From positions 682,001 through 746,000 of the forward strand of contig JAEMWC010000093.1 of NCBI GenBank assembly GCA_016490735.1: 64,000 bases of DNA. Reading direction: 5' to 3'. The notes under the pieces were generated by a model. That model did not search any database. It worked only from the letters and a program-made list of their open reading frames with translations, and had not been told where the DNA came from. Source of the stretch: Pachyseris speciosa (taxonomy: Eukaryota; Cnidaria; Anthozoa; Scleractinia; Pachyseridae). This document shows, piece after piece, positions 58,202 through 64,000 of this stretch. Both the position numbers and the translations under genes were made by a program. Position 1 is the first letter of the stretch; every line of letters begins with the position of its first letter.

Positions 58202-61200
58202 TTCACAAAGAGTTGTGGATCAGTCACGTTTGTAAATGTGACAAGATTTTAATTAAAGATCAATCAATAATCAATCAATCAATCAATCAAAGTAGAGAAC
58301 TTAATTCCCGGGATTGTGGACTGTCCTACAATACGGCAATAGGGTGGGTGGAGGCTGAAAATGTGCCTGGAAAAGCCTCCGTTGGTTCGTTGTTACTGAA
58401 GCTTAAAGTGGTCATGATGGCTATTGGCCTTGTGCTCCTACAAGGAGCGGAAATGACTAGACTCACCGATGAATGAAAACTGTGGACATTCCTAAAGACC
58501 TAGCAATAGAGCACGCGTGCTGTCCGCCAGCACCGCCAAAGCACGCCAGCACGTGACGGGCAGTGTCGTGACCTCGTGCTTCAGTTAGCGCTCTGATTGG
58601 TCGACACATGGTCTCGTTGGCAACCGTAATGAAGCCCATAGCAACTTGCTCCACGCTCAGAGGTTCTTTCTTGGTACCATCATTTTGAGATGACAGAAAG
58701 TCGTTGACCTGAATTTACAGAAAAATTTTCATGATTGCTCAGTGTTCTTTTCGTAAATAAACTCTATGGTTGTTAAAGATCTCGCTACAAATTTTTTTTA
58801 ACTGAATTCATGGTTAATTTTTAAACACAGTGAGCGATTAGTACATCGTAAGTAACTTTAATATCCGAAAAAAGATGTTCCTTTTACAAAATAATGCATT
58901 TTCCCTAATAGACCCTTCCAAGTCGATTGGGTAAAGTTGCTATTCCAACGAACCCTTTTGCATAGCTATGCGGAAGTAATATCGTGCAGGATCTAGACAA
59001 GGGATTTTGACGGGGAGGTTGGGGGGGGGGGGGGGGAATTCCACACCCCACAGCCTATTAAAGCTTTTCTGTGATACCTTAAAGTGACATAAATATAGAA
59101 ATTGAAGAACACGAGCAACAAAAAAAGGGTTTTCCATACAACCTCTTCTGTCAACTTCTTGAAAGCTGCCCAAGAACCTTCAAAATCCAATGGAAGGTCT
59201 TCATTCTTGCCAAAGATTTTTGGGAAAAATCTGTTCAAAATGGAGCAATAAGATCTCATTATCGTTTTATTAGTTTATTTTTCCTGAACGGGATTGATCG
59301 TTAATGTTCTCGCTTTGCAGGGGTGATGTAACATAGTGTTTCCATTGTCGTTTTGATCTTTACCTGACAAATATTACCAAGCACGAGTCATTACTTCCTT
59401 CAGAACACAAATTATGAAGGATTTTGTATGTTTGCAAAGAGTCGTTAATGCATATACGACTTAAAACTAACCAGAAAACAAACTCACTACATGTTGATGA
59501 AACTTCATAAACAAACAGTTTTACTTTTCAATATTGTAGGCACAAAACAGACAAAGCTTTCAGTGGGAGTTTTCATAAGGCTAAAAACTTGTAAAAAATT
59601 ATATCTCCTCGAAAAGAATTCAATAATAAAGTTTCTTACTCAGGTAGAATTCTGCCAAGTACCAGGTTTGCATCAGTGACGGCCAGTGGACCACCTGGCA
59701 CAATTAACAAGATGACATATTCTTAGAACTATAGTAGCGCAACTTTCTTTACCAATCATAAGTCAACCCAAGTTGTAACTTGATCACAGACATTTTCTCG
59801 AACCCTACATGTACGCCATTACCATTTACATTGTATTTGCATGTGCTTCAAGTTCATATTGGTTTGCTGATTTAAGGTCTTACAAACCTCACTTCAAAAC
59901 TTCTAAAAAAATTCAAAGCACCAAATGCATTTTTTTGTTTCGTTTTGTAATTTTTCTGAGATTCTGATTCCAATCCATGTTGTGCACTTTAATGATGCCA
60001 TAATGTACTGTACCGTACCTTACCACACCATGTTTAGTTTCCCAAGTTTCAAGTTTATTGACAATTATAAATCTTATAAATAAAAAGGTCACACTATCCC
60101 ACAAATAGCAAATGATAATCTAGGCAGGAAGTCATGAAAGTAGAAATTTAAGTAGTAAATATTAATATATTTGAGCTGATAGGGACACTGTCTTGTACGC
60201 CATACCTTATCTAATACTAAGTTCTTGAAAACACTGGTAGTTTTTCCAAGTGCTATAAGTCCAATTATTCTAATTACCTTTTCTGTAACACACAGGTCCT
60301 GGATGTGCACTGGCAGACTCTGGTCCCACAACAAACAGTCCCGCCCTAAAAAACAGGCGTGACCCACCACCTGCCGCCACAGTGTTGATATCCAGCTGCA
60401 TGTCCACGTGGACAGACAAAGAAGGTAATTACTTCTTTACCAAAGATTCAAATGGTTTCAACATAGGGCATTCAATCATGGACCTTATGGGTCATTCTTT
60501 ACTGTAAATCTCTTGCCAAATTAAACTGGTCATTTAGCAGAAATTATAGATTATTAAGCCCACATCTACTATAATGCAATGTACAGCATGTAGACCCATG
60601 ACTGTCTGCCTTAAGTATCATAGAAATAACCTCATACACCCCACTTTAGAGGGTATACCCTAATTCACACCCCATATGCCTTATTGCACCCTTTGGGAGA
60701 CTTGCCTAAATCTCTAATACAATGTCTATGACACTGATAAAATACAGTCAAACTTCAATTATCTGGACTCAAGGGGACTGAGCTGAACAGTCAGGATAAT
60801 CGAGAGTCTGGATAATCGAAAATATGAATATTAATGAGCCAAAACTAAGACTGAATGACTGAACAAGTGGAGCATGAAATTTCACTTAGAAACAAAGAAC
60901 ACCTGAGCAAATCAGAGGTCAGTGAAATGCATTGCAGTAGTAAGGTGTGCGTGAGCTCAAAAAGCCTAGTCAGATATGCGCATTTGAAGCGAAACAAATT
61001 CAGTTGGAACCAGAGTTTCCTTACTTAATTTGAAGGGAAAAGTTTTACTGTGGATTGTACAGTCATATAGCTAATTAATATTCATGAAAATTTGGGACCA
61101 GCTAAGCAAGTCCGGATAATCAAAATATCTGGATAGTCGAGGTCCAGATAATCGAGGTTTGACTGTACATGTATGCTAAATACTGCACTTTGGTCTAGTT

Positions 61201-63067
61201 TCCATTCAGAAAGATACTGTTTGTGGAAACATGTTTAACTACTACATGTATTTTTTTTTTCATTTAACAAACTATATAGACCTAGAGACCAAAAACAAAA
61301 GATACACAAAACTGCCAATATTGCTTTGTATCATTGTAACATTGAACATTCCTACCTGAGGTGCCTGTATAGTAATTCCAGCAGTTGTCGTCTCAAACAC
61401 ATGTTCATACTGACCAGCAAAACGAGACACATCAGTTGATGTCCCTGAGATAAAAAGCAACAACACTAAGTGTATTGACACTTCAACAGCTATGGCTGTT
61501 TTCAATGTATGTGTATATTCTCTTACGAGGCAAGACTGCCAGTGGTGTACGTGTACCTCTGTAAGGCAGAAAGCTAAAGCTGGAGTGAGTTTTGGCTGAA
61601 TTCACTTGTTAGTATATAACTTAACTCTACCTGAGGAAGACACTTCTGTACATACTTGGACAAATAGAGTTAATTTTTTTTTGTTTAACCAAGAAAAAGT
61701 TAATGTTCAAATTGCAACTTCAAAGAGGGTTACACTAATTTATGAAAAGCGATCTATAAAGTGTCCCCAATTAGCAATACCATACTTAAGTTATATGACA
61801 CTTAAATAAAGTTTATTATTATTATTATTATTATTATTTTGACTTAAATTGTGACCATAAAATATCAAGATAAGTCACCTTCAAAGAACACCACGTTTTT
61901 AATAATTTTTTTTTCACATTTCTAGAGATGTCAATAAATTATGAACCATAATGTCAGTACCTCCCATGTCAAATCCAATGACTGGTTGATCGGTTTCTCT
62001 CTGAAAAGTTGTCATTGCATACCCAACCTGAACAAATAATTAATTACCAAAAATGTTTTAAAAAACGTCAACACAGAATCTTTCCTTTTTTTAGCCAAAG
62101 ATTTACAAATCTATGTCTCTGGCAAACCTGCTAATATGAGGAACACTTTTAGACCACCAGGGGATGAAAATAAGGTTGGGTGAGGAGAAAGACTGTGCAT
62201 GGGTGTTCCTCCAAAAATGACATGTCAGTAAAGTGGTAAAATACCAGTTTTTCATTTGCCATGTGCAAAACTTACCACCCCTCCTGCTGGCCCAGAAAGA
62301 ATGGCTCTAGATCCATAGAACCTGAGGTTCAAACACACAAGGAAAACAGTAATACAGATATGAAGCTTCACGATGGAAAGAAAGTTAAAAGAGTTTGTTG
62401 AATAAAATTAATGTTTAATATTTTGGGACACACAATTTTAATAAAACTCAAATCATTTGCTTGAAAACGTCTTTGATGAACTTTTAATTAGCATAAGAAA
62501 TTTCCATATTTACTTATTTAATAAAAATCATAATCATATGGAAAAAAGACATCATTAATAACAGAATTGACAACTTACTTGGCAACAGGAGTAAGGCCCC
62601 CATCAGACTGCATGAACAGTACTTTATCCTTGTAATAATTAAAAAAGGATTATATTCAAGATAACACTATTTATCGTGAAGTCTGTTTTTAATCACAAGA
62701 AGACAGGAAACAGCTCCTAAATGCATGAGTCTAACTCAGTAAAATAATCTGTGTTTGTTAATCATTGAATGTTTCCAACATTAATTAAAAACGAAGTAAC
62801 ACTAGAGAAAAAGATAACGAAGAAAGAAACTATTTTTTGAAGAGTTATAAAAGGAAAACTGGTATTCAAGTAATTTAACTATTTACAGATTGTGTAGTGA
62901 TGATCTGCACTTTCCAACTACTTTTATCAGCCATATAGGATGTGTTTCATAGTTCTGATTCAACAATTTTCGTTATACAGTAGTTACCTCAATGCCTTTT
63001 TGGAAGCCTGCTGTAAAGCCGTGGATGTATTTCTTTATGCAGGGAGTCAAATAGGCATCCGCAGAAG
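52801..63067 (-). CDS. OPLAH: 5-Oxoprolinase, hydantoinase-A half (window exons 1-17; 5' end off window)
   Basis: N-terminal, ATP-binding half of 5-oxopr­olinase; the first about 230 residues lie beyond the right edge. Minus-strand exons: 63067-62988, 62628-62579, 62321-62276, 62027-61961, 61444-61356, 60395-60278, 59694-59640, 59230-59143, 58708-58467, 57299-57211, 56931-56850, 56580-56484, 56122-56073, 55657-55519, 54920-54808, 53637-53574, 52854-52801. All phases match and the frame continues into the 52147 exon. Landmarks in order: [51 protein letters not shown] (ASKHA-type phosphate-binding loop), [84 protein letters not shown] and [11 protein letters not shown]. These follow eukaryotic OPLAH, not bacterial split HyuA/HyuB. 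About 1067 residues are encoded in the window. Confidence 0.95.
52875..53060 (+). repeat. tRNA-derived SINE (5' decayed)
   Basis: CTGCACCGTGTCGCAGAGGT, GGGTTCAAACCCCG, then a T-rich loop and the ACTCCGCAGTTCAAATATAT tail shared with 29700-29915. In OPLAH intron 16. Confidence 0.65.
53888..54720. mobile_element. MITE with nested SINE
   Basis: The left AGGAGCTTTAGCAACGACGA and the right complement AGGGACCTTTTGCAACGAGG define the element, the same family as 48046-48541. A complete-looking SINE (54096-54565) is inserted within it. Confidence 0.7.
54096..54565 (-). repeat. Long tRNA-derived SINE with central domain
   Basis: The minus-strand head CCGGTTAGCTCAGTGGTAGA, then GGTCGCGGGTTCAAACCCCG. 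The body has GACTTTCTAGTCTTCTCGGA, TAAGGACGATAAACC and GTTAAAGAACCC. From memory this body resembles a widely conserved invertebrate SINE central domain; this was not checked. The 3' end repeats ATTACCAATCTATTACCATT. Confidence 0.65.
55250..55340. repeat. Hairpin
   Basis: GTTTATAGGCACGATAAACC is mirrored by GGTTTATCGTGCATATAAAC. Related single-strand copies occur at 55150-55190. Confidence 0.65.
57722..57905 (+). repeat. tRNA-derived SINE head and body
   Basis: GCCCAGTTAGCTCAGTTTGG, AGGGCCGGACTCCTGGG, then AACCCCACACCAGACC and a SINE-like body. In OPLAH intron 9. Confidence 0.5.
58020..58200 (+). repeat. Retroelement tail
   Basis: TCCGACGAAGGGCTAACGCT followed by CGAAACGCC and CAATTTACATTATCAACTCC. 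This is a repeat type I recognise as common in cnidarian DNA; the parent element is not determined. Confidence 0.4.
58258..58292. repeat. AATC microsatellite
   Basis: About seven CAAT units. Confidence 0.8.
60743..61167. mobile_element. Non-autonomous pogo/Tigger-like element (copy 2)
   Basis: TA-bounded; ends TACAGTCAAACTTCAATTAT and, as complement, TACAGTCAAACCTCGATTAT. The interior matches 13337-13740 in reverse orientation (e.g. ATTAATGAGCCAAAACTAAG). In OPLAH intron 5. Confidence 0.8.
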
Positions 63068-63119
63068 CTAAATGAAAAAGAACATATTAATAACAATGTT
63101 CACCAAAATCTAAATGAAG

Positions 63120-63437
63120 GATGACGGTCATTAATGCAAGTGCGGCCGCAACACTACTAGAACAGAGACATGAAAAAACTTCAGGCTCTGAGCGGGATTA
63201 GAACCCACGACCTCTGCGATGCCGGTGCAGTGCTCTCCCAACTGAGCTATCAAAGCCACATGAGAGCGGTCGTATACCCGCATACGACCGCTCTCATGTG
63301 GCTTTGATAGCTCAGTTGGGAGAGCACTGCACCGGCATCGCAGAGGTCGTGGGTTCGAATCCCGCTCAGAGCCTGAAGTTTTTTCAGGTCTCTGTTCTAG
63401 TAGTGTTGCGGCCGCACTTGCATTAATGACCGTCATC
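63120..63437. repeat. Head-to-head SINE pair forming a 156-bp inverted repeat
   Basis: 63120-63275 (minus copy) and 63282-63437 (plus copy) are near-perfect complements with a 6-nt spacer. Each holds a 74-nt tRNA-like head (63184-63257 minus, 63300-63373 plus) with closed acceptor, D and T arms, but C instead of T before the anticodon position and an anticodon-stem mismatch. Confidence 0.85.
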
Positions 63438-63515
63438 ACTCAATTGCTACTATGGACAAAATTAATTTCATTCTTTACTATACTTGGGCCAAGTATAACG
63501 TCCATATAAAGGGCT

Positions 63516-63715
63516 CACCCGCATACGACCGCTCTCATGTGGCTTTGATAGCTCAGTTGGGAGAGCACTGCACCGGCATCGCAGAGGTTGTGGGTTCGAA
63601 TCCCGCTCAGAGCCTGAATTTTTTTCAGGTCTCTGTTCTAGTAGTGTTGCGGCCGCACTTGCATTAATGACCGTCATCACTCAATTGCTACTATGGACAA
63701 AATTAATTTCATTCT
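63516..63715 (+). repeat. Third SINE copy in direct orientation
   Basis: Nearly identical to 63281-63470 including the tail ATTGCTACTATGGACAAAAT. The tRNA-like head is at 63541-63614. Confidence 0.85.
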
Positions 63716-64000
63716 AAATGAAGGGTTTGCTCAAAAAATGCTAAATAATATTTTAGGTTTTCAGCAACCTGCGTTCAAATGTTTTAAAGTCGATTAATGC
63801 CAGCCCATACTTAAAAGTTAACCAAGGTTTTTCATCTTGCTTGTTGAAAACCTCAAGGGAGAGAATAGTTCAATTCCAAAAAAAATATATTTTAATTCAA
63901 AACTTATGGGTGCACATATTTTAAAAATATTTCAGTTGATGAACACCAATAAACCGGAACCTAAGTTCACACTAGCTAGATAGCATGATTGTGCTTTGAA

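Noticed and set aside
63300..63373. Functional tRNA gene (74 nt, anticodon position GGC)
   Set aside because: Three near-identical copies share a SINE tail, the base before the anticodon is C rather than T, and the anticodon stem has a mismatch.
63120..63715. CRISPR-like array from the spaced repeats
   Set aside because: Repeats are long tRNA-derived SINEs in mixed orientation in an animal gene intron, with no uniform spacers or cas genes.

Overview
The window is nuclear DNA of an invertebrate animal, most probably an anthozoan cnidarian such as a stony coral. That assignment is inference. It rests on AT-rich, intron-dense genes with short exons, conserved animal gene families, and intergenic DNA packed with LINE remnants, tRNA-derived SINEs, miniature inverted-repeat elements (MITEs) and microsatellites. 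No bacterial, organellar or viral gene organisation is visible.

Two protein genes could be assembled exon by exon, both on the minus strand. The first is a complete cyclin E gene of ten coding exons (25913 down to 7906). Every junction keeps phase, giving a 434-residue protein with the cyclin box, the MRAIL patch and a C-terminal LTPPSS phosphodegron. Likely E2F and CCAAT sites lie just upstream. The second is the 3' part of a 5-oxoprolinase gene (OPLAH), with 34 exon positions from 63067 down to 34761. It encodes about 1067 C-terminal residues, and its first exons lie beyond the right edge. One exon position is occupied by two similar, phase-matched 75-nt exons only 54 nt apart, which looks like a mutually exclusive exon pair.

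Layout: 1-5.3 kb, decayed LINE pieces, dispersed repeats and C-rich DNA. 5.3-5.7 kb, two exon-like frames of an unidentified minus-strand gene. 6.1-7.3 kb, a row of foldback elements. 7.9-25.9 kb, cyclin E, whose introns hold a Tigger-like element, two elements with Tc1-type ends and a dead LINE. 26-34.7 kb, intergenic, with a possible plus-strand promoter and an imperfect 1.4-kb segmental duplication, one copy of which carries a small insertion. 34.7-63.1 kb, OPLAH. Its last intron holds a hAT remnant and a LINE tail split by a TTAA-flanked insert; other introns hold SINEs, MITEs, a minisatellite and a tandemly repeated acceptor region. 63.1-63.7 kb, three SINE copies, two of them forming a 156-bp inverted repeat.

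Cyclin E drives entry into S phase with CDK2. 5-Oxoprolinase returns 5-oxoproline to glutamate in the gamma-glutamyl cycle. Nothing in the sequence links the two genes apart from adjacency. No clearly new multi-gene system was found. The most notable observations are the OPLAH exon pair with repeat growth around it, an in-phase exon-like segment inside cyclin E, and several insertions whose empty site can be reconstructed within the window.
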